The notes under the pieces were generated by a model. The model was given only the letters and a program-made list of their open reading frames with translations. It was not told the DNA's origin and searched no databases. The position numbers and the translations under genes are program-made. This document shows, piece after piece, positions 9,173-16,845 of a DNA stretch of 64,000 bases. Source of the DNA: Cognatishimia activa (lineage in GTDB: Bacteria > Pseudomonadota > Alphaproteobacteria > Rhodobacterales > Rhodobacteraceae); NCBI RefSeq assembly GCF_017798205.1, contig NZ_CP060010.1, forward strand, positions 2,790,001 to 2,854,000, in the 5' to 3' direction. How positions within the stretch are numbered: position 1 is the first letter of the stretch; each line of letters starts with the position of its first letter.

Positions 9173-9844
9173 ATGACTGAAGAGAACGACCCTCAAGAAA
9201 CAGGGCCTGAGATCGAAGAAAGCCTGTTCGAAGCACCTCCGATGGGCGAACAGGAACGTATGGTCGAGGCGATCCTTTTTGCGACCTCTGATCCCATGAC
9301 CGTCGCGCAGCTGAACGCACGCATGCCCCACGGCAGCGACGCGGCCGAGGCGCTTGGCCATGTGGCAAAGCGCTATGAGGGCAGGGGTGTGCAGCTAAGT
9401 AAGATCGGAGATGCCTGGGCCTTTCGCACCGCGCCTGATCTTGGGTTTCTCATGCAAAATGAACAGGTTGAGACGCGCAAGCTTTCGCGCGCAGCCATCG
9501 AGACCTTGGCCATTATTGCCTATCATCAGCCCGTCACTCGCGCAGAGATCGAAGAGATCCGGGGAGTGTCGGTCAGCCGTGGCACGGTCGACCAGCTCTT
9601 GGAAATGGAATGGATCCGCTTTGGTCGTCGCAAGATGACGCCCGGGCGGCCTGTGACCTTTGTAGTGACGCCGACCTTCCTGGATCACTTCGCCTTGGAA
9701 AGCGCGCGCGATCTGCCGGGGCTCAAGGAGTTGCGGGCTGCCGGGCTTTTGGACAACCGTCCGCCTCCGGGCGCAGTGCCGTCTCCGGTAGAACCCGAAG
9801 AAGACGATCCGGATGTGAACCAATCCGAGATGTTTGAGGAATAA
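9173..9844 (+). CDS. scpB: Segregation and condensation protein B
   Basis: Winged-helix partner of ScpA in the Smc complex. The 223-residue product has an acidic N-terminal tail, then the motif MVEAILFATSDPMT and the core KLSRAAIETLAIIAYHQPVTRAEIEEIRG typical of ScpB. The ATG at 9173 lies one base after the scpA stop; the frame is open upstream but only as an overlap with scpA. The C-terminus is long, acidic and proline-rich, as is common in alphaproteobacterial ScpB. Confidence 0.93.
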   Translation: MTEENDPQETGPEIEESLFEAPPMGEQERMVEAILFATSDPMTVAQLNARMPHGSDAAEALGHVAKRYEGRGVQLSKIGDAWAFRTAPDLGFLMQNEQVETRKLSRAAIETLAIIAYHQPVTRAEIEEIRGVSVSRGTVDQLLEMEWIRFGRRKMTPGRPVTFVVTPTFLDHFALESARDLPGLKELRAAGLLDNRPPPGAVPSPVEPEEDDPDVNQSEMFEE

Positions 9845-9904
9845 CGCCCTAATCTCGTCCCATTTACCTGCTAGCTTTGGATGAAACGGCAAGGAGCATT
9901 AGCG

Positions 9905-10069
9905 ATGGATCGCGTTCTTCATATGATTGTCCGCATGGTTATGCGTCGCCTGATGCGTCAGGGCGTCAACAAAGGCATAGACATGATGGCGCAGCGGGGC
10001 GGGCCAAAGTTCGATAAACGCCGGACCAACGATGCGGTCCGTGTCGTGCGTCGCGCCAGCCGGATGTGA
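9905..10069 (+). CDS. Conserved small basic protein of unknown function
   Basis: A 54-residue, very basic, methionine-rich protein (starts MDRVLHMIVRMVMRRLMRQ). AAGGAG eight bases before the ATG at 9905 decides the start over the in-frame ATG at 9881. An amphipathic N-terminal helix with Met and Val on one face and Arg on the other is evident, followed by a Lys/Arg-rich tail. I recall similar short proteins after scpB in other roseobacters, but give no function. It is 60 bases from scpB and directly abuts the convergent dcd gene. Confidence 0.65.
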   Translation: MDRVLHMIVRMVMRRLMRQGVNKGIDMMAQRGGPKFDKRRTNDAVRVVRRASRM

Positions 10070-11149
10070 TTACACAGACTTGAAATGCTTGGACAATTTC
10101 AGGCCTTGGCCCTGATAATTTGACGCGATTTCGCGGCCATAAAGCTGTTCTGGCAGCTCGGCCATTTTCTCATAGACCAAACGTCCGACGACCTGCCCAT
10201 GCTCCAGCACAAAAGGGGCTTCGTGGCAGCGGACTTCGAGCACTCCCCGAGACCCTGCGCCGCCTGCTGAGGCATGTCCGAATCCGGGGTCAAAGAAACC
10301 TGCATAATGGACGCGGAACTCTCCGACCATCGCGAGGAAAGGTGCCATTTCAGCAGCATATTCTGGCGGAATTTGAACGGCTTCGCGGCTGACAAGGATA
10401 TAGAATGCGCCGGGATCAAGGATGATCTGGCCATTGTCGCTGCGCACTTCCTCCCAATATTCTTGCGGATCGTAGTGGCCGATGTTTTCAAGGTCGATGA
10501 CGCCGGTATGCGGTTTCGCGCGATAGCCGACGAGGGTGCCTTCTGCGGGCTTAAGATCGACAGAGAAGCCAAGTCCCTCGTCAATCACCGCATCGACGTC
10601 CACAAGCGGGCTATCGGCATGCAGGGCGCGCAGAGCGTCATCCGACAGAACCGATTGCCCATCACGGAACCGAATCTGGTTCAGACGCATGCCGGGGCGC
10701 ACCAGAACCGAGAAAGAGCGCGGGCAGATTTCAGCGTAAAGCGGGCCACAGTAGCCCGCCGGAATTCGGTCAAATTCCGTGCCACCATCCGTGATCGTAC
10801 GGGTCAACAAATCCAGACGCCCGGTTGAGGACTTCGCATTCGCAACCGCCGTGATACCGTCGGGCAGGGCGAGGCTTTCCATCAAAGGAACCAGATAGAC
10901 ACAGCCCTTTTCCAGAACCGCACCTTCCTCAGTGAGTGTGATGCGGTGCATCTCGAAATCAGAGAGACGTTCACCGACGGTACGACCCTCGCCAGCGAGG
11001 AAAGACGCGCGGACACGATAGGCCACAGTGCCCAACCGCAGATCCAGACTGGCGGGTTGCACCTGACCTTCTGTTAAAGGACGATCAAGCGTGATCTCGC
11101 CATTTTCGATCATGGTTTCAATGGCTTGGCTCGGCAGAACTCCGGGCAT
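10070..11149 (-). CDS. dcd: 2'-deoxycytidine 5'-triphosphate deaminase, long form
   Basis: Converts dCTP to dUTP, feeding thymidylate synthesis. At 359 residues it is nearly twice the length of E. coli Dcd. This matches the two-module form found in alphaproteobacteria, with a second dUTPase-like half that includes GFFDPGFGHASAGG. The ATG at 11149 has GGAGG five bases upstream and gives MPGVLPSQAIETMI; an upstream in-frame ATG at 11167 is less likely. It is convergent with the small basic-protein gene, with no gap between the two stop codons. Confidence 0.9.
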   Translation of the reverse strand: MPGVLPSQAIETMIENGEITLDRPLTEGQVQPASLDLRLGTVAYRVRASFLAGEGRTVGERLSDFEMHRITLTEEGAVLEKGCVYLVPLMESLALPDGITAVANAKSSTGRLDLLTRTITDGGTEFDRIPAGYCGPLYAEICPRSFSVLVRPGMRLNQIRFRDGQSVLSDDALRALHADSPLVDVDAVIDEGLGFSVDLKPAEGTLVGYRAKPHTGVIDLENIGHYDPQEYWEEVRSDNGQIILDPGAFYILVSREAVQIPPEYAAEMAPFLAMVGEFRVHYAGFFDPGFGHASAGGAGSRGVLEVRCHEAPFVLEHGQVVGRLVYEKMAELPEQLYGREIASNYQGQGLKLSKHFKSV

Positions 11150-11205
11150 GTCATCCTCCAGATACACAAAACGCCCGAGGCGAGCAGCACTCGAGCGATT
11201 TGTTT

Positions 11206-11282
11206 TGGTCGGGCTAGCAGGACTTGAACCTGCGACCTTCCGTCCCCCAGACGGACGCGCTACCAGGCTGCGCTATAGCCCG
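11206..11282 (-). tRNA. tRNA-Pro (anticodon GGG)
   Basis: On the minus strand the 77 bases fold as a standard cloverleaf. The acceptor stem is CGGGCTA with TAGCCCG, the D-loop contains AGCCTGGTA, and the anticodon stem TCCGT/ACGGA encloses the loop CTGGGGG (anticodon GGG). The T-arm is GCAGG-TTCAAGT-CCTGC. The CCA end is encoded (11206-11208). Confidence 0.96.
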
Positions 11283-11344
11283 ACGGTGGTGTCGTTCATA
11301 ACGGTTTTGCCCGGAGGGGCAAGACCCAAATTCCAGCTTTTCTG

Positions 11345-12037
11345 TCACGCAGAGGCCGCCGCTTGATCAGGAGAAATCACCGCCTCAAGCGCCTTGAGCG
11401 ATTGCGCCATTTTGGCGTGATGCGCCGGGTCGATATCCTGGGTGGTCATCAGTTCGGCAATCAACGCTTCACGCATAGACCAGCTTTCGGCCACATCCGC
11501 CAATGGATTGCGTGGAACCGCGCTTTTGACCTCTGGCGCGGGCTCGAGTTTGATGTCCTCGAAGTCATCGTCCTCGGTCGCAGTGGCGACAGCCGGCACC
11601 TCATATGGCGCTACGCTCTCTTCTTCGGTCTCTTGTGGCGTCTCGCCCGCAACGATGTCAGAGATCTGCGCCTCTAGCGGATCGACCTCTGGCTTTTCAA
11701 TTGCTTCTGGCAGTTCACGCGCGATCGTGGCTTCGATGGCGGCGGCATCGGCCTCGTCGCTGTCCACTGCTTTGGACAGGGCAGAGATCTCTTTGATACC
11801 TTTTTCGCGCAGCAGCTTCTGCACGCCTTTGATAGTTATCCCATCATCATGCAGAAGCTTCTTGATGCCGCCCAAAAGCTGCATGTCGGCCGGACGGTAA
11901 TACCGCCGACCGCCAGCCCGTTTTACGGGGCGCACCTGAGAAAACTTTGATTCCCAAAACCTTAGGACGTGTGGCTGGACATCCAACCACTCGGCAACTT
12001 CGCTGATTGTGCGAAAAGCGTCTCTGGACTTGGGCAT
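11345..12037 (-). CDS. MerR-family transcriptional regulator
   Basis: A 230-residue DNA-binding protein. The N-terminal MerR winged helix (about 10-80) shows [22 protein letters not shown] and the wing [11 protein letters not shown]. The rest is a long acidic, low-complexity region ending in a short helix ([18 protein letters not shown]). There are no metal-binding cysteines. It is 11 bases downstream of ihfA in the same direction, a pairing I recall as common in alphaproteobacteria, so it is probably co-transcribed. Its regulon is not predictable here. Confidence 0.85.
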   Translation of the reverse strand: MPKSRDAFRTISEVAEWLDVQPHVLRFWESKFSQVRPVKRAGGRRYYRPADMQLLGGIKKLLHDDGITIKGVQKLLREKGIKEISALSKAVDSDEADAAAIEATIARELPEAIEKPEVDPLEAQISDIVAGETPQETEEESVAPYEVPAVATATEDDDFEDIKLEPAPEVKSAVPRNPLADVAESWSMREALIAELMTTQDIDPAHHAKMAQSLKALEAVISPDQAAASA

Positions 12038-12048
12038 TTAAAGTCGGC

Positions 12049-12351
12049 TTATTTCTTGTTTCCCGCCGCGACGCGATCTTTCATCAGATGCGACGGACGG
12101 AAGGTCAGAACACGGCGCGGATTGATCGGAACTTCCTGACCGGTTTTCGGGTTACGTCCCACACGGGCGGCCTTGTCGCGCACGCTGAAGGTTCCGAAAG
12201 AGGAGATCTTGACCTGCTCGCCTTTGACAAGCGCGTCAGACATATAGGTCAGCACGCTTTCAACCAGCTGCGCTGAGTCATTTCGAGACAGACCAACCTC
12301 GCGGAAAACCGCTTCGCTCAGATCCATCCGTGTCAGTGTATTCTCACTCAT
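12049..12351 (-). CDS. ihfA: Integration host factor, alpha subunit
   Basis: Nucleoid protein of 100 residues that dimerises with IhfB and bends DNA sharply. The HU/IHF fold is clear, including [25 protein letters not shown] and the beta-arm with the intercalating proline region [15 protein letters not shown]. The ATG at 12351 follows GGGGG; an in-frame TTG six bases earlier is unlikely. It lies downstream of fabH, but the intervening 114 bases hold their own promoter-like signals, so expression need not depend on the fatty-acid operon. Confidence 0.95.
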   Translation of the reverse strand: MSENTLTRMDLSEAVFREVGLSRNDSAQLVESVLTYMSDALVKGEQVKISSFGTFSVRDKAARVGRNPKTGQEVPINPRRVLTFRPSHLMKDRVAAGNKK

Positions 12352-12378
12352 CTTCAACCCCCGTTGTCACTTTCGGTC

Positions 12379-12425
12379 ACATTACGTGAAGGGTTTTTTC
12401 CAAGTCAAGAACAATGACTTGGAAA
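12379..12425 (-). promoter_or_regulatory. Probable ihfA promoter with an 11-bp inverted repeat over the -35
   Basis: On the minus strand TTGACT (12403-12408) and TAATGT (12379-12384) are 18 bases apart. A perfect inverted repeat, TTTCCAAGTCA-N7-TGACTTGGAAA (12397-12425), covers the -35. The repeat is not followed by a T run in either direction, so it looks like an operator rather than a terminator. Confidence 0.5.
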
Positions 12426-12465
12426 CAAGGGTTTAAGCAATAATCATGCGTGACGGGCAGGGATG

Positions 12466-13437
12466 TTACCAGCGAATGACCGCAGAGCCCCAGGCCAGAC
12501 CGCCTCCGATGGCTTCGGTGACGACGATATCGCCGGGTTTCATCTTGCCTTCGGCTTGCGCGACAGACATGGCAAGCGGAATAGACGCAGCCGAGGTGTT
12601 GCCGTGATCCTGAACCGTCACAACCACACGCTCCATCGGCATATCCATCTTTTTGGCGATGCCTTTGATGATGCGGATGTTGGCCTGATGCGGGACAACC
12701 CAATCGACGTCATCGGTTGTAATACCAACCGCATCCAGCGTCGTTTGCGTTGTTTTCGCGAGCTTCTCGACCGCGTGGCGGAAGACTTCTTTGCCCTGCA
12801 TGCGCAGGAAACCCGTGGTGCGTTGGGAAATCCCACCGTCTACGTAAAGAATATCTCGATAGCGGCCGTCAGAATTCAGATCGGTCGCCAGAACACCGCG
12901 ATCCTCGGATGTGCCTCTACCTTCCTGCGCCTCAAGGATCAGCGCGCCGGCGCCGTCGCCGAACAGCACACAGGTGCTGCGGTCCTTCCAATCCATGATG
13001 CGAGAGAAGGTTTCAGAGCCGATCACCAGAACGCGCTTGGCTTGACCCGAAACCACCAAAGCATTGGCATTGGTCAGCGCAAACACAAAGCCAGCACAGA
13101 CGGCTTGAACGTCAAAGGCAAAACCCTTGGTCATGCCAAGATTGTTTTGCACCATGGTGGCCGCGGACGGGAACGTCAGGTCTGCGGTCGAGGTCGCTAG
13201 AACGATTGCGTCGATGTCGTCCGCCGTAAGCCCTGCGTTTTCCAAAGCGGCCTGCGCAGCCTTAGTGGCCAAATCTGATGTGGTTTCATCCTCGGCGGCG
13301 AAATGGCGACGTTCAATACCGGACCGGCTTTTGATCCATTCGTCAGAGGTATCCAGAGTCTTTTCGAACTCTGCATTGGGTACGATACGCTCGGGCAGGT
13401 AGTGACCAACCCCTCTCACGACAGCGCGTAATGTCAT
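12466..13437 (-). CDS. fabH: 3-oxoacyl-ACP synthase III
   Basis: Condenses acetyl-CoA with malonyl-ACP to start fatty acid synthesis. The 323 residues carry the full catalytic triad: Cys114 (VQAVCAGF), His250 (PHQANIRI) and Asn280 (DHGNTSAASIP). It starts three bases after plsX ends, so the two are in one operon that links acyl initiation to phospholipid synthesis. Confidence 0.97.
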   Translation of the reverse strand: MTLRAVVRGVGHYLPERIVPNAEFEKTLDTSDEWIKSRSGIERRHFAAEDETTSDLATKAAQAALENAGLTADDIDAIVLATSTADLTFPSAATMVQNNLGMTKGFAFDVQAVCAGFVFALTNANALVVSGQAKRVLVIGSETFSRIMDWKDRSTCVLFGDGAGALILEAQEGRGTSEDRGVLATDLNSDGRYRDILYVDGGISQRTTGFLRMQGKEVFRHAVEKLAKTTQTTLDAVGITTDDVDWVVPHQANIRIIKGIAKKMDMPMERVVVTVQDHGNTSAASIPLAMSVAQAEGKMKPGDIVVTEAIGGGLAWGSAVIRW

Positions 13438-13440
13438 GTT

Positions 13441-14541
13441 TTATTTTCCGTTCTTCTCGCCTGTCCCCACGTCATCTTGGGGGAGTTGCACCGTAGATGC
13501 AACCCGCGCAGCAAGCTTTTTGCTGAAACCGGATTGCGCCAGGACAAAGGCGAGTTTGATGGCGGCAGAGACGCCTGTGGCATCCGAGCTGCCATGGGAT
13601 TTCACGACCGTGCCGTTAAGGCCCAAAAAGACGCCTCCGTTCACGCGACGCGGGTCGATGCGCTTGGTCAGGCGACGCAGGCTGGTATAGGCCAGCAAAG
13701 CCGCAAAGCGGGACATTGGTGAGAATTTAAAGGCTTCGCGCAGCAGGTTACCGATCAGGCTCGCGGTGCCTTCGCCGGTTTTCAGCGCGACATTGCCGGT
13801 GAAACCGTCGGTCACAATGATATCGGCTTTATTGCCCGGGATGTCTCCGCCTTCGACAAAGCCTACGAAGTCGAAATTGGCTTCATCAGCCTTTTCGGAA
13901 ATCAGCTCATGCGCGGCTTTCAGTTCCGCGCGGCCTTTGTGCTCTTCGGTGCCCACATTCAGCAGGCCAACGCGTGGGCGGTCCAGCTCCATGCCGTTGC
14001 GCGCATAAGAGACACCCATCAGAGCATATTGCAGCAGGTCCCGCTCGTCCGCGCGAATATCTGCGCCCACGTCGAGCATGATATTGAACCCCTGAGGGTT
14101 GCTGGAGGGCCAAAGGATCGCAATCGCGGGGCGGTTCACGCCGGGCAGTTTACGCAGACGCACGACCGACAACATCATCAACGCGCCGGTGTTGCCACAG
14201 GACACGCAGACATCAGCTTCGCCATTGCGTACAGAATCGACGGCAGACCACATGGATGTGTTCTTGCCCGAGCGCATCACCTGGCTAGGTTTGTCATCCA
14301 TTGTGACGACATCAGCTGCGTCACGAATCTCGACACGACCCGCCAGAAGCTTGCGCCGTGACACGAGCTTTTCCAGCTCGTCCTTAGGGCCGTGCAGGAT
14401 AAACCCGATATCAGGGTTCTTTTTCGCAGAACGAGAAATACCGGCAACAACAGTTGCCGGCCCTCGGTCGCCACCCATGGCGTCTACGGAAATAATGGTG
14501 CGCTTTTCACCCGCGTTCTGTTCTTCACTTAACACGGACAT
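13441..14541 (-). CDS. plsX: Phosphate acyltransferase PlsX
   Basis: Makes acyl-phosphate from acyl-ACP, the first step in phosphatidic acid synthesis with PlsY. The 366-residue product shows the N-terminal ISVDAMGGDRGPATVVAGI and the central signature GNTGALMMLSVVRLRKLPGVNRP. It lies 22 bases downstream of rpmF and three upstream of fabH in the conserved yceD-rpmF-plsX-fabH order. Confidence 0.97.
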   Translation of the reverse strand: MSVLSEEQNAGEKRTIISVDAMGGDRGPATVVAGISRSAKKNPDIGFILHGPKDELEKLVSRRKLLAGRVEIRDAADVVTMDDKPSQVMRSGKNTSMWSAVDSVRNGEADVCVSCGNTGALMMLSVVRLRKLPGVNRPAIAILWPSSNPQGFNIMLDVGADIRADERDLLQYALMGVSYARNGMELDRPRVGLLNVGTEEHKGRAELKAAHELISEKADEANFDFVGFVEGGDIPGNKADIIVTDGFTGNVALKTGEGTASLIGNLLREAFKFSPMSRFAALLAYTSLRRLTKRIDPRRVNGGVFLGLNGTVVKSHGSSDATGVSAAIKLAFVLAQSGFSKKLAARVASTVQLPQDDVGTGEKNGK

Positions 14542-14563
14542 AGCGGCCCCAAGTTCCGTTTAT

Positions 14564-14770
14564 TTATGCCGCTTCGTCGTCCAGGTCAATTTCGTCAGCC
14601 ATAGCGACGACTTCGCGGTCGTCATAGTGACCGCAGGACGCACAGACGTGGTGAGGACGTTTCAGTTCACCACAGTTTGGGCATTCGTTTGGATTTGCAG
14701 CAACCAATGCGTCATGCGCGCGACGGTTGTTGCGGCGTGATTTGGATACTTTATTCTGCTGGACAGCCAT
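14564..14770 (-). CDS. rpmF: 50S ribosomal protein L32
   Basis: The 68-residue protein begins [20 protein letters not shown], as L32 does. It holds the four zinc-ligand cysteines as CPNCGE and CASCGHYD. It sits upstream of plsX-fabH as in many bacteria. Confidence 0.98.
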   Translation of the reverse strand: MAVQQNKVSKSRRNNRRAHDALVAANPNECPNCGELKRPHHVCASCGHYDDREVVAMADEIDLDDEAA

Positions 14771-14911
14771 GTCGCAACCTATTCAATGCTTGGGGGCCAA
14801 AAAGGCCCGATTTCTGAGCGTTCCGAGGCTTTACGATGATCGCTTGGCCAAGTCCAACGCTAAATTCCGATGAGCGCGCGAAAATAGTCAGAAATTGCCG
14901 CAACGCAAGTG

Positions 14912-15466
14912 TTATTTCTCGTCTTTCTGCGCAAGTTGATCCCGCAGACCGGCGAGCCCTGCAAATGGGCGCGCATCCTCGTCCCGCATGGGGGCGATTC
15001 CCGGCTCGGAAAAGACGGATTCGGAGAGATCTGCACCTTCTGTGCGTGGGTAAAGCGGCAGATTGAGGCTGAGTTCTTCGATGAGGATCTCTGACAAATC
15101 GATGGTGTCTCCCAAAGGATCGGCCGAATCCTCATCGGTCACTTCGTATTCCTCTTCGGTGGGCGCGGCGTAATTGGCAAGAAACAGCCGTTCTACCGGC
15201 GCGTCGATCCGGGTCGTCACAGGATCAAGCGTCACCACACAGGCCTGCACCACGGTCACGCCCAATTGCCCCTTCACGAGCCAGTCGCGTTTGCCGCGCG
15301 CCTTGATCTCTCCTTCAAAGCGCAGTTTGCGCAGATCAAGGATGCCAAGCTCGTCAGCCAGCGTCTTTAGCGCGGCACCCTCGGGCACGATCTTAAAGGA
15401 AACGGCCTTATTCTGGGGCAACTCCGCAACAGCATATGTGGTTTTTGCGGGCTCTGATGCAGGCAT
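14912..15466 (-). CDS. YceD/DUF177 family protein
   Basis: A 184-residue protein of the DUF177 family. Family members are linked to 23S rRNA or ribosome-assembly functions, and the gene regularly precedes rpmF, as here. The conserved core QACVVTLDPVTT and the acidic C-terminal half match. The ATG at 15466 is preceded by AAAGGA and gives MPASEPAKTTYAV; an in-frame ATG at 15505 lacks a good signal. It is divergent from bamE. The gap to rpmF is 141 bases, enough for a separate rpmF promoter, though I could not pick one with confidence. Confidence 0.85.
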   Translation of the reverse strand: MPASEPAKTTYAVAELPQNKAVSFKIVPEGAALKTLADELGILDLRKLRFEGEIKARGKRDWLVKGQLGVTVVQACVVTLDPVTTRIDAPVERLFLANYAAPTEEEYEVTDEDSADPLGDTIDLSEILIEELSLNLPLYPRTEGADLSESVFSEPGIAPMRDEDARPFAGLAGLRDQLAQKDEK

Positions 15467-15552
15467 CGGAATTTTCCTTTTCGCAATTGAACCTTGATCC
15501 TTCATTCTCTTAGCCGATAAGTATCTCGGAAAGCCAAGACAAGAGGGCAGGG

Positions 15553-16002
15553 ATGGCCAATATGAAAAAACCAGTGAAAGCGGCTATTTTCGCTCTGTGT
15601 ATTCTTGGGGCGGGATGTTCCGCGCAGTATCGCAATCACGGCTATGTGCCCAGCGAAGAAGAACTGGCCGAAGTGGTAATCGGTGTCGACACTAAAGATA
15701 GTGTCGCAGAAACGCTGGGGGCGCCCACAGCAGGTGGTGTGCTGGAAGACGGCGGGTTCTATTACGTCCGCAGCCGCGTGCGCACAATTGGCCCAAGCCG
15801 TCCAACTGAAATCAGTCGCGAACTGGTGGCGGTGACATTTGACAACAATGGTATCGTGTCCAACGTCGAACGCTTTGGTCTTGAGGACGGACAAGTCGTC
15901 GTGCTGTCGCGTCGCGTGACGGACAATGGTCTGAACAACATCTCATTCATCCGCCAGCTTTTGGGCAACCTTGGCAGTTTTGACCCGAACGCGCTGCTTT
16001 AA
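15553..16002 (+). CDS. bamE: BamE/SmpA-type outer-membrane lipoprotein
   Basis: Small accessory lipoprotein of the BAM complex that inserts beta-barrels in the outer membrane. The 149 residues begin with a lipoprotein signal (lysines, hydrophobic core, ILGAGC with lipidated Cys22). The SmpA/OmlA fold is seen in PSEEELAEVVIGVDTKDSVAETLGAPT. The start is supported by GGCAGGG directly upstream. It is divergent from the DUF177 gene. LptD, a BAM substrate, and SurA, its chaperone, are encoded elsewhere in this window. Confidence 0.88.
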   Translation: MANMKKPVKAAIFALCILGAGCSAQYRNHGYVPSEEELAEVVIGVDTKDSVAETLGAPTAGGVLEDGGFYYVRSRVRTIGPSRPTEISRELVAVTFDNNGIVSNVERFGLEDGQVVVLSRRVTDNGLNNISFIRQLLGNLGSFDPNALL

Positions 16003-16072
16003 GTCACGCTGTCATTATCTTGTCATGGGCGCGCACCTATATCGGGGTCGAACGAAAGAGTGAGGCCTTGGT

Positions 16073-16804
16073 ATGGTTGGCTTGATGAAATCCCGTTACG
16101 AAGCTTTTGAGGCGACGACGCGCGCAGAGATCGAGGCCGCGCAACGTTTGAGGCATCTGGCCTTCAAAGGGGTAGACGGATTGGATGCCGACGCCTTTGA
16201 CGAGATTTGCACACATATTCTGGTGAAAGACCGCAAATCAGGGGCTTTGGTCTGCTGTTTCCGGTTCTTGCCACTAAATTCCGGCAATGAGATCGCGCAG
16301 AGCTATTCGGCGCAATATTACGAATTAAGCGCCTTGCAAGACTTTCAGGGCACAATGGTCGAGATGGGACGTTTCTGTATTCATCCCGAGGTCCAAGACC
16401 CAGATATCTTGCGCGTCGCCTGGGCGGCGATGACAGCCTATGTCGACAATAACAACGTGGAACTGCTGTTTGGCTGTTCCTCCTTCAAAGGCACGGATGC
16501 CAAAGAGTATTTCGACGCTTTTGCCATGTTGCGCGACCGCCATATCGCGCCAAAACGCTGGTTGCCGCGGGTCAAAGCACCCAAGGTGTTTCAATTCGCT
16601 GCCCGCCTGCGCAGGAAACCTGACCTAAAGCAAGCGCAATTGCGCATGCCCCCCTTGCTGCGCACCTATCTGATGATGGGCGGCTGGGTCAGCGACCATG
16701 CCGTAGTCGATGAGCAGATGAACACACTGCATGTTTTCACAGGCCTTGAGATCAAAGCGATTCCCCCCGCGCGCAAACGCCTCTTGCGGGCCATGTCCGC
16801 CTGA
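16073..16804 (+). CDS. OlsB-like acyltransferase (GNAT fold, ornithine-lipid type)
   Basis: A 243-residue protein of the family that includes OlsB, which N-acylates ornithine with 3-hydroxyacyl-ACP in the first step of ornithine-lipid synthesis. Supporting motifs are QRLRHLAFKGVDGLDADAFDEICTH near the N-terminus, VEMGRFCIHPEVQDPDILRVAW in the centre and FGCSSFKGTD. OlsA, the second acyltransferase often found beside it, is absent here; the next gene is an ABC-F ATPase. Other autoinducer-synthase-like acyltransferases share this fold, so the substrate is inferred only. Start at 16073; 16085 is an alternative. Confidence 0.68.
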   Translation: MVGLMKSRYEAFEATTRAEIEAAQRLRHLAFKGVDGLDADAFDEICTHILVKDRKSGALVCCFRFLPLNSGNEIAQSYSAQYYELSALQDFQGTMVEMGRFCIHPEVQDPDILRVAWAAMTAYVDNNNVELLFGCSSFKGTDAKEYFDAFAMLRDRHIAPKRWLPRVKAPKVFQFAARLRRKPDLKQAQLRMPPLLRTYLMMGGWVSDHAVVDEQMNTLHVFTGLEIKAIPPARKRLLRAMSA

Positions 16805-16845
16805 TGCTGGTTGACCTCTGCTAAGGGCGGCTTTAGCTGGTCGCC

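Noticed and set aside
11303-11322. Hairpin TTGCCC/GGGCAA between tRNA-Pro and the MerR gene considered as a terminator
   Set aside because: Only about six base pairs and no T run on either strand.
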